The notes below the pieces were generated by a model. The model was not told where the DNA came from and searched no databases. It saw nothing but the letters and a program-made list of their open reading frames with translations. DNA of 64,000 nt from Candidatus Ruminimicrobiellum bubulum (lineage in GTDB: Bacteria; Elusimicrobiota; Endomicrobiia; Endomicrobiales; Endomicrobiaceae): contig JAGCCP010000007.1 of the NCBI GenBank assembly GCA_017651625.1, positions 1 to 64,000 on the forward strand, written 5' to 3'. This document shows positions 28,373 to 37,130 of this stretch, in pieces. How positions within the stretch are numbered: position 1 is the first letter of the stretch; the number at the start of each line of letters is the position of its first letter. The position numbers and the translations under genes were made by a program.

Positions 28373-29439
28373 TGGCAAATGAAATTACAGAACTTTTAAA
28401 AAACAGTTCAAAACCTAAAATATTGATAGTTCAACCCAGCAGAATGGGCGACATAATATTTGCTTTACCGGCAGTTACGCAAATAAAAAAAACTTATCCC
28501 AATGTACATATCAGTTGGATAGCCGACGAAAGATGTGCCGAAATAATAACCGAAAATCCGTTAATAGATAATTTAATTGTGTTTGACAGAAGACATATAA
28601 CTCTTTCTTACTTAAAAAAGATGTACAAAATTTTAAGAGCGGAAAAATTTGATTTAAGTATAGATTTTCACGGACTTTTCAAATCTGCATTTATAGTTAA
28701 AATGGCAGGTGCAAAATATAAACTTGCATCTTCTTCCACAAACGGTATGAGAGAACTGTCCTGGTTATTTTCAAAAGAAATTAAACCGGAAACAGTAAAC
28801 ACACATTGTATCGAAAGACATTTGGCTGTAGCAAAATATCTCGGTTGCCCCGTAGATACGGACAACTTGGAATATAGTTTACATGTAGATGAAAAATATA
28901 TAAACGAAGTTAAAGAAATACTGAAAAAAGAAAATATAGATTTAAACAAAAAAATAGTTTTGGTTCATCCCGGCGGAGGATGGATATCAAGAAGATGGCA
29001 AAGTGAAAAGTTTGCGCAAACCATAGATTTGATAAACGAAAATTACGATGTTAATGTAATGCTTATCGGTGGCAAAGAAGGCGGCGCAAGTGAAAAAGGT
29101 CTTGATGAAGAGATAATATCTTTATCCAAAACTAAAATAACTAATCTTACGGGCAAACTTACATTAAAACAGTTAATGGCAATATTTAAACTTGCGAGTT
29201 TATTTTTGGCAAACGAGGCAGGTCCTATGCATATAGCAACAGCACTAAAAGTTCCCGCAGTTGCAATTTTAGGTCCCACGGATGCTAAAAGAACAGGCCC
29301 TTTCAAGGGAAATACTACTGTTATTCAGAAAAAAGTTGATTGTCAGCCGTGCAGGAACAGGACTTGTACGAAAGTGGATTGTATGAAGCTTGTTTCCGTT
29401 GAAGATGTTTTTAATGCAATTAAAAACATCTTGGGTTAA
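28372..29439 (+). CDS. GT9 heptosyltransferase, WaaF/WaaC type
   Basis: 355 residues. KILIVQPSRMGDIIFALPAV at the N-terminus and NEAGPMHIATALKVP near 285 are GT9 hallmarks; VLVHPGGGWISRRW marks the nucleotide-sugar half. It adds heptose from ADP-heptose to the LPS inner core. It is coupled to waaA by a one-base overlap. C-terminal Cys cluster CQPCRNRTC resembles that of the 50321-51292 protein. I cannot say whether it is heptosyltransferase I or II. Confidence 0.88.
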   Translation: MANEITELLKNSSKPKILIVQPSRMGDIIFALPAVTQIKKTYPNVHISWIADERCAEIITENPLIDNLIVFDRRHITLSYLKKMYKILRAEKFDLSIDFHGLFKSAFIVKMAGAKYKLASSSTNGMRELSWLFSKEIKPETVNTHCIERHLAVAKYLGCPVDTDNLEYSLHVDEKYINEVKEILKKENIDLNKKIVLVHPGGGWISRRWQSEKFAQTIDLINENYDVNVMLIGGKEGGASEKGLDEEIISLSKTKITNLTGKLTLKQLMAIFKLASLFLANEAGPMHIATALKVPAVAILGPTDAKRTGPFKGNTTVIQKKVDCQPCRNRTCTKVDCMKLVSVEDVFNAIKNILG

Positions 29440-29448
29440 GGATATATT

Positions 29449-29691
29449 ATGGAACTGAAAAAGGGAATATATAAACATTTCAAAGGTGACTATTATTTTG
29501 TTGAAGATGTTGCGACACATAGTGAAACAGGTGAAAAGTATGTAGTGTACAGAGCATTGTACGGAAATACCGGTTTATATATAAGACCTTACGATATGTT
29601 CACTTCGGAAGTTAATCACAAAAAATATCCGGATGTTAAACAGAAGTATAGATTCGAATTTCAGAACATTAAAAGCAAAAAGAATATTTAG
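29449..29691 (+). CDS. DUF1653 small protein
   Basis: 80 residues: [36 protein letters not shown] and the DMF motif identify the DUF1653 family. Its role is not known; the fold is a small beta-barrel. AAGGA precedes the ATG. It ends 2 bases before a complex palindrome that also backs onto the convergent gph gene. Confidence 0.9.
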   Translation: MELKKGIYKHFKGDYYFVEDVATHSETGEKYVVYRALYGNTGLYIRPYDMFTSEVNHKKYPDVKQKYRFEFQNIKSKKNI

Positions 29692-29692
29692 C

Positions 29693-29979
29693 GAAACGGA
29701 TTTATCTTTTAAATTCTAACTTCGTATTTGTCTCAATCGAGTACCAACCGCTTCGCTTTCTTTTATGTACACTTCATTCGCCAAATACTTCGTTATAATT
29801 TAAAATTTTGAAATCCTTTGAAAGCCAACAACGACAAAAGAGAAAAAGATATTTAGATAGATTCCGGATCAGGTCCGGAATGACAACGACTGGATTGCCA
29901 CGGCACTTGCAGTGCCTCGCAATGACACCTCTTTCCGCTGTTGTTAGCTCTCAAAGAATTTAAAAGATAAATCCGTTTC
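29693..29979. repeat. Nested palindrome filling a convergent intergenic gap
   Basis: The outer ends are a perfect 25-base inverted repeat, 29693-29717 and 29955-29979 (GAAACGGATTTATC...). A second inverted pair lies inside: 29817-29842 (TTTGAAAGCCAACAACGAC...) and 29929-29955. Between the outer and inner left arms sits a family C-like hairpin (29718-29794), and at the centre a family B double hairpin (29857-29927). No gene is seen in 29692-29990. Confidence 0.8.
29857..29927. repeat. Family B double hairpin, copy B1
   Basis: First hairpin TTCCGGATC-AG-GTCCGGAA followed by TGAC; second GGATTGCCACG-GCACT-TGC-AGTGC-CTCGCAATGACA. It lies at the centre of the nested palindrome. Confidence 0.75.
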
Positions 29980-29990
29980 TCTAAAACAAT

Positions 29991-30644
29991 TTAATTATTA
30001 ATTATTGTTGGTATATCTTTAGGACTGGTTGCAATATAGTCGGTTCCGTACTCTTTTAATTTTTCAAGAGAAGAATATCCGTAAAGAGTACCTATGACTT
30101 TTATACCCGCATTTTTGGCTACCATTATATCGTTTGCACCGTCACCGACCATAATAACATCTTCTTTATTTAAAGAAAATTTTTTCAATATTTCGTATAT
30201 CGGTAACGGATTAGGCTTTTTCTCTTTAAAAGAATCCCCACCGTAAATTTCGGTAAAATATTTTGATAAACCAAGCGTTTCTAAAATCTGTTTTGAAAAC
30301 CTTTCATCTTTGTTGGACAACAATACTTTCGGTTGGGAAATGCTTGAAAGCATATCTGAAACATCTTTGTACGGCAAGGTTTTGTCCGTTAAATGTTTTG
30401 CATAATTATCTTTAAACTTTCTAACAGCCGTGTCGAACTCACTACCTTCAAGTTCGGTTAAAACGGCTTTTACAAGAGCAGTTATTCCGCTACCCAGATA
30501 AGAAGCAACCTCATCTACGGGTAGCGGACCAAAACCATATTCGTGTCTTACAAAATTTACTGCATCTGTTAAATCGTATTTAGAATCTATTAATGTTCCG
30601 TCTAAATCAAATATAACAAGTTTTATATTATTCTTTAAAACCAT
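29991..30644 (-). CDS. HAD phosphatase, phosphoglycolate phosphatase-like
   Basis: 217 residues, HAD subfamily I with a helical cap. Motif I VIFDLDGTLIDS (Asp nucleophile at about 12), motif II LLSNKDE, motif III KKPNPLPI, motif IV MVGDGANDIMVAKNAG. Gph and related phosphatases (pyrophosphatase PpaX, sugar phosphatases) look alike, so the substrate is not certain. It overlaps the end of glgP by 10 bases, which hints at a sugar-phosphate role. Confidence 0.78.
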   Translation of the reverse strand: MVLKNNIKLVIFDLDGTLIDSKYDLTDAVNFVRHEYGFGPLPVDEVASYLGSGITALVKAVLTELEGSEFDTAVRKFKDNYAKHLTDKTLPYKDVSDMLSSISQPKVLLSNKDERFSKQILETLGLSKYFTEIYGGDSFKEKKPNPLPIYEILKKFSLNKEDVIMVGDGANDIMVAKNAGIKVIGTLYGYSSLEKLKEYGTDYIATSPKDIPTIINN

Positions 30645-33244
30645 TTAATTATGCCCGGAATATATTCTACTTTGTCCATATATTGCGGAACAACTCTTAT
30701 TGTATAACCGCAATGACCTACTATCCTTGTAGGAACTTCAAGTTCATATATATATGTTCCGTCTTGTTCTTTTGAAACCATTTTCATATTTTTAAATGTT
30801 TCATCACTTAACACATTTTTTGTATTTAAATATCCTGCATAAACTTGAACAAAAATATCTTCAGGAGCAATTCCCGCCAAATTAACTCTGGCTCTTATTT
30901 TTAACGGTTCTCCTATCTTAATTGTTTTTGAACCGGTATTATCATCCGTACTTATAATAGAAACTCTGTTCCAATTTCTTTCTATATTGCTCTGCCAATC
31001 TGTTTTTTTCTTTGCAAGTTCGTAGTTGTTCTCTTTCATCTTTTCGGTCAATTCCATGGAAGGAACATAGAATTTTCTTGTATAGTCTTCAATCATTCTG
31101 TTTGTATTAAACATAGGACCTATAGTTTGCATACAAGCTTTCATTTTTGTTATCCAACCTCTTGGCAAATCATCTTGACCTCTATCGTAGAACAACGGAA
31201 CTATTTCTTTTTCCAACATTTCATATATTGATCTTGATTCCATTTCATTTTGATATTCCAAATCGTTATAAGTATCTGTTGAACCTACAACCCAACCGTT
31301 TTCTCCGTTATAACCTTCACACCACCAACCGTCAAGCACACTGAAATTTATTGCGCCGTTAACTGCAGCCTTCATTCCGCTTGTACCCGATGCTTCCTGA
31401 GGTCTTAAAGGATTGTTCAACCAGATATCTACACCCTGAACCAAATAGTGAGCAACGTTCATATCATAATCTTCCAAGAACACTACTTTATATTTCAAGT
31501 CAGGATCGGAAGTTAAAGCAACTATACTTTTTATAATTTCTTTACCTTTATCATCTTTCGGATGAGCTTTACCTGCAATAATTATTTGAACAGGTCTTTC
31601 TTTATTTGTAAGAATTTTTTTAATTCTATCGAGATTTCTGAATATTAAGTTACCTCTTTTATATGTTGCAAATCTTCTTGCAAAACCGATTGTTAATGCT
31701 TCCGGATCTAAAACTTCATCGGCATAAGCTATCATATGTTTTGAAAGGCCTCTTCTTTCCAACTGCATTTTTAATCTGTTTCTTGCAAAAGATACAAGTC
31801 TTTCTTTTCTTCTTTCATGACTTCTCCAAAGTTCAGCATCAGGAATATCTGCAACTCTTTGCCACAAAGTCTGATCTGATGGTTCGTCTATCCAATCGTC
31901 TCCGATATATCTTTGGAACAAACCTGCAAACTCGTAAGATATCCAAGTGTTTGTATGAATACCGTTAGTAATATGTGTAATAGGAATTTCTTTTCTTGGA
32001 AGTTCCGGCCAAACATTCTGCCACATTTCTCTTGATACTGTTGCATGTAATCTTGAAACGCCGTTAGCTTTACCGCAAGCTTTAAGTGCAAGAATTGTCA
32101 TCGAAAAATCTTTTTCCATATTTTCAACTTTCAAATCTCTGCCTAAAGCCAAGAATTGTTCTCTGGATAATTCCAATTCTCTGTACAAACTTTCGAAATA
32201 TGTTGAAACTAGTTGTGAAGAAAATACTTCGTTACCTGCAGGAACAGGAGTATGTGTTGTGAACACACAGTTTGCTTTAACAACTTTTTGTGCCTGTTCA
32301 AAAGATAAACCTTTATTCTTCATCAACATTCTCATTTTTTCCAATAATAAAAATGCGGAATGCCCTTCATTGATATGTATTACGGAAGGATCGATATTTA
32401 AAAGTTCCAAAACTTTCATACCGCCGACGCCCAACAATTTTTCCTGCTTAATTCTCATCTCTTTGTCACCGCCGTAAAGTTCACCGGTAATAGTTCTGTC
32501 TTCAGGAGAATTCTTATCGAAATCCGTATCCAATAAATAAAGTGCAACTCTACCTACTTGAACTTTCCAAATTCTTGCAAATACTCTCGGTGAACGAGGC
32601 AAGGATATTTCTATCGATAAAGGATTACCGTTTTCATCTGTCAAAAGTTGCATAGGCATACTGTAAAAATGGTTAACTTTATATTCTTCTATCTGCCAAC
32701 CGTCAATACTTAAATGCTGTTTAAAGTATCCGTTTCTGTACAATAAACCGATACCTACCAAAGGAAGTCCCATATCACTTGCGGATTTTAAATGATCTCC
32801 GGATAAAACTCCCAAACCTCCGGAATATATAGGCAAACTTTCATGAATAGCAAACTCTGTAGAAAAGTATGCGATTTTTTTATCTTTATATTCAGGGAAA
32901 GTTTTATCAAACCAAGTAGGAACAGACATATATTTGTCAAGTTCAGCTTTAACTAATTTCATGTGAGAAATAAAACTTGTATCATCTGCAAGTTCTTCCA
33001 ATCTTTCTTGTTTTACAAGTCCCAACATTGCTTTAGGACTATGATAAGATTCTTCCCATACATCTCTGTCTAATCTTCTAAACAATTCTACTGCATCACT
33101 GTTCCAGCACCACCACATATTTTCGGAAATGGTCGCAAGATCCTGTAAACTTTCCGGTAAAGAAGGTGTAACTACAAAACTTTTCGCCTTTATCGCTGTA
33201 AAAGTTTCCTGGCTTTCATTAAACAAATCATTGTTTTTCAACAT
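30635..33244 (-). CDS. glgP: Alpha-glucan (glycogen) phosphorylase
   Basis: 869 residues, the long GT35 form typical of Thermus/Thermotoga-type phosphorylases. AYFSTEFAIHESLPIYSGGL near 110, INEGHSAF, ITHITNGIHTNTWIS and the pyridoxal-phosphate site EASGTSGMKAAVNGAINFS at about 640. It releases glucose-1-phosphate from glycogen or maltodextrins. AAGGAG nine bases upstream fixes the start. It follows the cdaA/micro-ORF pair on the same strand and overlaps gph. Confidence 0.94.
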   Translation of the reverse strand: MLKNNDLFNESQETFTAIKAKSFVVTPSLPESLQDLATISENMWWCWNSDAVELFRRLDRDVWEESYHSPKAMLGLVKQERLEELADDTSFISHMKLVKAELDKYMSVPTWFDKTFPEYKDKKIAYFSTEFAIHESLPIYSGGLGVLSGDHLKSASDMGLPLVGIGLLYRNGYFKQHLSIDGWQIEEYKVNHFYSMPMQLLTDENGNPLSIEISLPRSPRVFARIWKVQVGRVALYLLDTDFDKNSPEDRTITGELYGGDKEMRIKQEKLLGVGGMKVLELLNIDPSVIHINEGHSAFLLLEKMRMLMKNKGLSFEQAQKVVKANCVFTTHTPVPAGNEVFSSQLVSTYFESLYRELELSREQFLALGRDLKVENMEKDFSMTILALKACGKANGVSRLHATVSREMWQNVWPELPRKEIPITHITNGIHTNTWISYEFAGLFQRYIGDDWIDEPSDQTLWQRVADIPDAELWRSHERRKERLVSFARNRLKMQLERRGLSKHMIAYADEVLDPEALTIGFARRFATYKRGNLIFRNLDRIKKILTNKERPVQIIIAGKAHPKDDKGKEIIKSIVALTSDPDLKYKVVFLEDYDMNVAHYLVQGVDIWLNNPLRPQEASGTSGMKAAVNGAINFSVLDGWWCEGYNGENGWVVGSTDTYNDLEYQNEMESRSIYEMLEKEIVPLFYDRGQDDLPRGWITKMKACMQTIGPMFNTNRMIEDYTRKFYVPSMELTEKMKENNYELAKKKTDWQSNIERNWNRVSIISTDDNTGSKTIKIGEPLKIRARVNLAGIAPEDIFVQVYAGYLNTKNVLSDETFKNMKMVSKEQDGTYIYELEVPTRIVGHCGYTIRVVPQYMDKVEYIPGIIKWF

Positions 33245-33274
33245 ACTCCATATCTCCTTATAACAACTCTCTTA

Positions 33275-33391
33275 TTATAACTTTACATATGCCCAAAACA
33301 GTAGGGCAAGACACAAAGAAATAAGTTTTAATTGCCAATTATTTAATATTGCTTTTCTTATAGTTTTAAAATTTACTTTTCTTATTTTCAT
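33275..33391 (-). CDS. 38-residue CdaR/YbbR-like membrane micro-ORF
   Basis: Starts at ATG 33391, overlapping the cdaA stop by 4 bases (ATGA), and ends with TAA at 33275. The product has a basic N-terminus (MKIRKVNFKTIRKAI), then NNWQLKLISLCLALLFWAYV, which is the classical first membrane helix of CdaR/YbbR-type regulators. It then stops: the extracytoplasmic YbbR repeats are missing. CdaR genes normally follow cdaA and encode 300-480 residues. This is either a degenerated remnant or a functional one-helix regulator of CdaA. The intact start, coupling and clean membrane helix favour a translated product, but that is inference. Confidence 0.6.
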   Translation of the reverse strand: MKIRKVNFKTIRKAILNNWQLKLISLCLALLFWAYVKL

Positions 33392-34152
33392 AGTACATTT
33401 GCCTTTTGTGTATATCTGTTTGTTAATGTTTCCAATAAGTTTTCGGTACTTACTTTTTCTATTTTCCCGTCAACACAAATCGATATGTTACCTGTTTCTT
33501 CCGATACTACAACAACTATCGCATCCGTTGTAGCCGACAAACCTATACCAGCTCTGTGTCTTGTTCCCAAATGCTTAACTTCTATTTCCGTACTTATGGG
33601 CAACACACAACCGGCAGCTTCTATTTTTTCATCTTTTATTATAACTGCACCATCGTGAATAGGTGCTTTTGTATTAAATATAGACAACAACAATTCGTGG
33701 GTTACTTTAGCATCAAGTCTTATACCTGTTTCGGTATAATTTTTTAATCCCATATCTTTTTCGAGAACTATTAAAGCTCCCATTCTTATTTTACTCATTT
33801 CTGTAGCAGCTTCAACAATTTCCGACATAAAATCAGATTTTATCTTTGTTCTTATGGAAAAAAGTTTACTTCCTATTTTGGCAAGCGCATATCTGATTTC
33901 CGTTTGAAAAACTACTGCCAATATAACAACGGCTGCAAGCCAAAACTTACCCATAATCCACGACAAAGTTTCTAAATGTAAAACATCTCTTGCTATAATG
34001 GTAACAGCAACAAGCACAATAAGACCTATAACAATTTGTATTGTTCTTGTTCCTTTAATAACTAGCAATATTCTGTAGAAAATATATGTCAATATAAGAA
34101 TATCTAAAATGTTTGCAATATAAACATTCCAAATATGTGTTACAAGTTCCAT
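33388..34152 (-). CDS. cdaA: Diadenylate cyclase CdaA (c-di-AMP synthase)
   Basis: 254 residues: three membrane helices (about 10-80), then the DAC (DisA_N) domain with IHDGAVIIKDEKIEAAGC (DGA motif) and LGTRHRAGIGLSATTDAI (RHR motif). It condenses two ATP to c-di-AMP, controlling osmolyte transport and wall homeostasis. It shares one base with folP upstream and couples to the CdaR-like micro-ORF. A c-di-AMP system in a diderm with LPS is less common but known. Confidence 0.94.
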   Translation of the reverse strand: MELVTHIWNVYIANILDILILTYIFYRILLVIKGTRTIQIVIGLIVLVAVTIIARDVLHLETLSWIMGKFWLAAVVILAVVFQTEIRYALAKIGSKLFSIRTKIKSDFMSEIVEAATEMSKIRMGALIVLEKDMGLKNYTETGIRLDAKVTHELLLSIFNTKAPIHDGAVIIKDEKIEAAGCVLPISTEIEVKHLGTRHRAGIGLSATTDAIVVVVSEETGNISICVDGKIEKVSTENLLETLTNRYTQKANVL

Positions 34153-35339
34153 TATATTCCCCTTATAGAATTAACAACTTTTAGAGCATTAACGGTTTCT
34201 TTTACATTGTGCACTCTTAAAATGTCTGCACCGTTCATAACGGAAACCATATTTGCTATTGCCGTTGCAAGTTGTCTTTCTTTAAAATCTTCCGTTCCCA
34301 ACACTTTTGCCAAAAAACTTTTATTCGAAAGTGCCATAAGCACGGGAACATTTAAAGATTTAAATTCAAACAATCTTTTCATTATAAGCAAATTATCTTC
34401 AACCGTCTTACCAAAACCTATACCGGGATCAACAATTATCGATTCTTTGTTTATCCCGTTATCTAAAGCAAAATTCAACTGTTTTGATAAGAAGTTAAAT
34501 ATATCACTTAATGTATTATTATATCTTATATTTTGTTGCATCGTCAAAGGGTTTTTCTTCATATGCATCAAAATTACGGCCGCTTTATTTTTTGCAACTG
34601 TTTTTGCCATACTTTTATTCTTGTATCTCAGTGCATAAATATCGTTTATTATGTCTGCACCTTCATCTAAAGCAACCGTTGCAACTTCCGGTTTATATGT
34701 ATCTACCGATACCGGCATTTTAGATTTTTTTCTGAACATTTTTAAAAATTTTTGTATTTTTTCTGTTTCCTGTTTAACAGGAACAGGTCTTGAACCGGGT
34801 CTTGTAGATTCCGCACCGACATCAATAATATCCGCACCGTCTTTTTGCATTTGCAATGCAGCCTCTACCGCAACATTTATATCTTCTATACCGTTTTTAA
34901 AGAAAGAATCAGGAGATAAATTTATTATACCCATTACAAGAGTTTTGTTTAATGATATTTTCCTTTTTGCACAAACTATTTGTCTTAATTGAAAAGAATT
35001 TATATCCGATATTTGTTTGGATAAAACTTTTAAGCCGAACGGCTGTTCTTTAATTTTCGAAGTTAATTTTTCTATTTGGTTTTGGTTAGCACAGATAACA
35101 ACATTTGATTTCCCTTTTTTAAACAAAGATACATCTTTACTTACGGCAACATCACATCCGCAAGACAACGCTTCTTGCTTTAAAACACTTGCTGCTCTGT
35201 TATCTATATCTTCGACTAAAAAAGAGTTGCCGACAATTTTCTTTGCAAGTTTTTTGTAAACATATTCATCACATTTTGAACTTGCAACAATTTTCACGGC
35301 ATCTTCTATGGTATCTGCTTTTACTTTTTTTACAATCAT
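34152..35339 (-). CDS. folP: Dihydropteroate synthase with N-terminal extension
   Basis: 395 residues against about 280 for the usual enzyme. The DHPS barrel begins near 125 with TLVMGIINLSPDSFF, then ADIIDVGAESTRPGS, VSVDTYKP, IVDPGIGFGKT and a closing DILRVHNVKET. It joins p-aminobenzoate to pterin pyrophosphate in folate synthesis. The first 115 residues are a separate alpha/beta domain of the sort seen in some long archaeal and bacterial DHPS proteins; its function is unknown to me. It is transcribed ahead of cdaA. Confidence 0.92.
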   Translation of the reverse strand: MIVKKVKADTIEDAVKIVASSKCDEYVYKKLAKKIVGNSFLVEDIDNRAASVLKQEALSCGCDVAVSKDVSLFKKGKSNVVICANQNQIEKLTSKIKEQPFGLKVLSKQISDINSFQLRQIVCAKRKISLNKTLVMGIINLSPDSFFKNGIEDINVAVEAALQMQKDGADIIDVGAESTRPGSRPVPVKQETEKIQKFLKMFRKKSKMPVSVDTYKPEVATVALDEGADIINDIYALRYKNKSMAKTVAKNKAAVILMHMKKNPLTMQQNIRYNNTLSDIFNFLSKQLNFALDNGINKESIIVDPGIGFGKTVEDNLLIMKRLFEFKSLNVPVLMALSNKSFLAKVLGTEDFKERQLATAIANMVSVMNGADILRVHNVKETVNALKVVNSIRGI

Positions 35340-35415
35340 TTTTTTAACGACAATAACAACCTTTTCAAATTTTATTTATTGTAGATATTTTACTAAAAAT
35401 ATTAAGCAAATACCA

Positions 35416-35450
35416 TAAAAAAAACGGGAAGAAAATTTTTCCCGATTTTT
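35416..35450 (-). terminator. Rho-independent terminator
   Basis: CGGGAA/TTCCCG hairpin with an A-tract on the plus side (U-tract on the minus transcript). It would stop minus-strand transcription from the outer-membrane protein pair before folP. Confidence 0.6.
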
Positions 35451-35460
35451 AATGTTTTTA

Positions 35461-35523
35461 TAGATTCCGGATCGAGTCCGGAATGACAAACAGATGGATT
35501 GCCACGCTTCGCTCGCAATGACA
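35461..35523. repeat. Family B double hairpin, copy B2
   Basis: TAGATTCCGGATC-GA-GTCCGGAATGAC then GGATTGCCACG-CTTCGC-TCGCAATGACA. Same two-hairpin layout as B1 and B4. Confidence 0.75.
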
Positions 35524-35640
35524 AAAAATCACATACCTTATTCTTGGTTTACGAAGAGTTTTCAAGTTTTTGAATTAGAACGAAGTATTCTGTGTTTTTT
35601 AAGATTATCGATAGAATTTAAGGACAGCAGAAATTCGTTT

Positions 35641-35775
35641 CTAAAAATTATCTTTGATAATTTTTAGAGCGACGATAGATTTTGAATTTAGACAAGGCAA
35701 CAGCACGGTGAAGTTTACACTAAAAGGTAAATGAACCGTGCTGTAACAAAGTATAAATTCAAAAGATAATGTCGC
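35641..35775. repeat. Mini-hairpin plus family C-like long hairpin downstream of the OMP gene
   Basis: 35641-35667 is a perfect 12-base palindrome CTAAAAATTATC-TTT-GATAATTTTTAG. 35669-35775 is a long hairpin: GCGACGATAGATTTTGAATT pairs with the segment ending GATAATGTCGC, and inside it ACAGCACGG pairs with CCGTGCTGT. The element ends 5 bases from the OMP stop. 35524-35640 holds related, more degraded sequence (AACGAAGTATTCTG) and no gene. Confidence 0.65.
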
Positions 35776-35780
35776 AATAA

Positions 35781-36386
35781 TTATATATTAAACTTGTAAC
35801 CTACATTAACCGATGTTATATTATATTGTATATCCCCTAACTGTATGCCATCTTCTTTCAACTTTCCATTACATGATGAGAATATAAGTTCAACAAACAC
35901 AGCATCTTTTATTGTTACACCGAAACCTGCTCCCAAGTATAGACCTCTATCTATTGATAAAGCATCACCCTCAATTTCAGTATCGGTTCTTCCAAAACTT
36001 AAACCAAATTGGCCTATTAAATACAAGCTTGTAAATATATTAGATTCAATTTTTGCTTCGGGTTTTATTGCTACATAAATATTCGTTGTTCCGCCGCTAA
36101 TTTTAGAGTTTGATTTTGAATCCGTATCAAACACATAGTTTGCACCGAAACCTATGGACAAGTTATCACTTGTTCCGTAAAAGAATTCTGCACCTAACAT
36201 AAAGGGCATATCAGTTTTTAATTCATAAAACACATCATCCGCACCCGATATCATAGCACCACTAACAGCTACATTACTGTTTACACCTAAACCTAATTTT
36301 GCATTTATAGATGTATCTCCTTTTGCTGCAAATGCAGGTACTACAAGTGCTGCCGCTAACAACAAACCTAATAAACTTTTTTTCAT
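35781..36386 (-). CDS. Small outer-membrane beta-barrel protein (paralogue 1)
   Basis: 201 residues. Signal peptide with VVPAFA-AKGD cleavage; then alternating strands of an 8- to 10-stranded barrel (LGAEFFYGTSDNLSIGFGAN, TTNIYVAIKPEAKIESNIF, LYLGAGFGVTIKDAVFVELI) ending in aromatic YKFNI, the usual outer-membrane C-terminal signal. It is clearly paralogous to the next gene upstream. The function is not recognisable; such barrels serve as porins, adhesins or structural proteins. AGGAG lies before the ATG. The 81-base gap to its paralogue contains a family B half-element (B3). Confidence 0.8.
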   Translation of the reverse strand: MKKSLLGLLLAAALVVPAFAAKGDTSINAKLGLGVNSNVAVSGAMISGADDVFYELKTDMPFMLGAEFFYGTSDNLSIGFGANYVFDTDSKSNSKISGGTTNIYVAIKPEAKIESNIFTSLYLIGQFGLSFGRTDTEIEGDALSIDRGLYLGAGFGVTIKDAVFVELIFSSCNGKLKEDGIQLGDIQYNITSVNVGYKFNI

Positions 36387-36413
36387 TATATTTTTCTCCT
36401 TATATATTTTTCA

Positions 36414-36440
36414 TAGATCCCGTATCAAGTACGGGATGAC
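36414..36440. repeat. Family B half-element, copy B3
   Basis: TAGATCCCGTATC-AA-GTACGGGATGAC: only the first hairpin of the family is recognisable; the second is degraded (CCACCGCGG). Confidence 0.65.
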
Positions 36441-36467
36441 ACCGCCACCGCGGTTTCAACAACTGAA

Positions 36468-37070
36468 TTACAATGCAAATTTATAACCTATATTAAATGT
36501 TGTTGCCGTATATTGAACATCTATAGTTTGTCCTTCATATTTTCCGGAACCGTTAGATGATGAGAATATAAATTCAACAAACACAACATCCTTTATTGTC
36601 ACACCAAGACCTGCACCTAAATATATTCCGTTATCTATTGAGTTAACCCAATCTCCTTCGGAAACATCCATTCTTACCATAGCCAAACCCAACTGACCTA
36701 CTGCATATATACTTGAAAATATATTTGATTCAATTTTTACTTCGGGTTTTACTGCTACATAAATATTTGTTGTTCCTGCTTTTACTTTTAATTCTTCGTA
36801 ATTTGTTTCAGAATCTAAAATATAGTTTGCACCGAAACCTACAGACAAGTTATCCATTAGCCCGTAAAAAAATTCTGCACCTAAAGAAAACGGAGTTTTT
36901 GCCTTAAAACCATAATAAGTATCACTTGACATGTGTTCTCCACCAGTCCATTTTGCACTGTTACTTACACCTATTCCCAACTTTCCATCGATATACATAT
37001 CTCCTTTTGCTGCAAATGCAGGTGCTACCATTGCTACTGCCAACAAGACTGCTACTAACAACTTTCTCAT
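36468..37070 (-). CDS. Small outer-membrane beta-barrel protein (paralogue 2)
   Basis: 200 residues. Signal peptide VAPAFA-AKGD almost identical to its paralogue, then LGAEFFYGLMDNLSVGFGAN, TTNIYVAVKPEVKIESNIF, IYLGAGLGVTIKDVVFVEFI, and a C-terminal YKFAL. The conserved strands and divergent loops suggest surface loops under different selection. GGAGG six bases upstream gives a strong start. It stands with its paralogue between folE and folP, genes that are usually adjacent to each other or to cdaA, so the pair looks inserted. Confidence 0.8.
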   Translation of the reverse strand: MRKLLVAVLLAVAMVAPAFAAKGDMYIDGKLGIGVSNSAKWTGGEHMSSDTYYGFKAKTPFSLGAEFFYGLMDNLSVGFGANYILDSETNYEELKVKAGTTNIYVAVKPEVKIESNIFSSIYAVGQLGLAMVRMDVSEGDWVNSIDNGIYLGAGLGVTIKDVVFVEFIFSSSNGSGKYEGQTIDVQYTATTFNIGYKFAL

Positions 37071-37130
37071 TTACTGCCTCCGTTTATATAAATTTACTTT
37101 AATGATAATTTATAATTTACAATTAACTAA

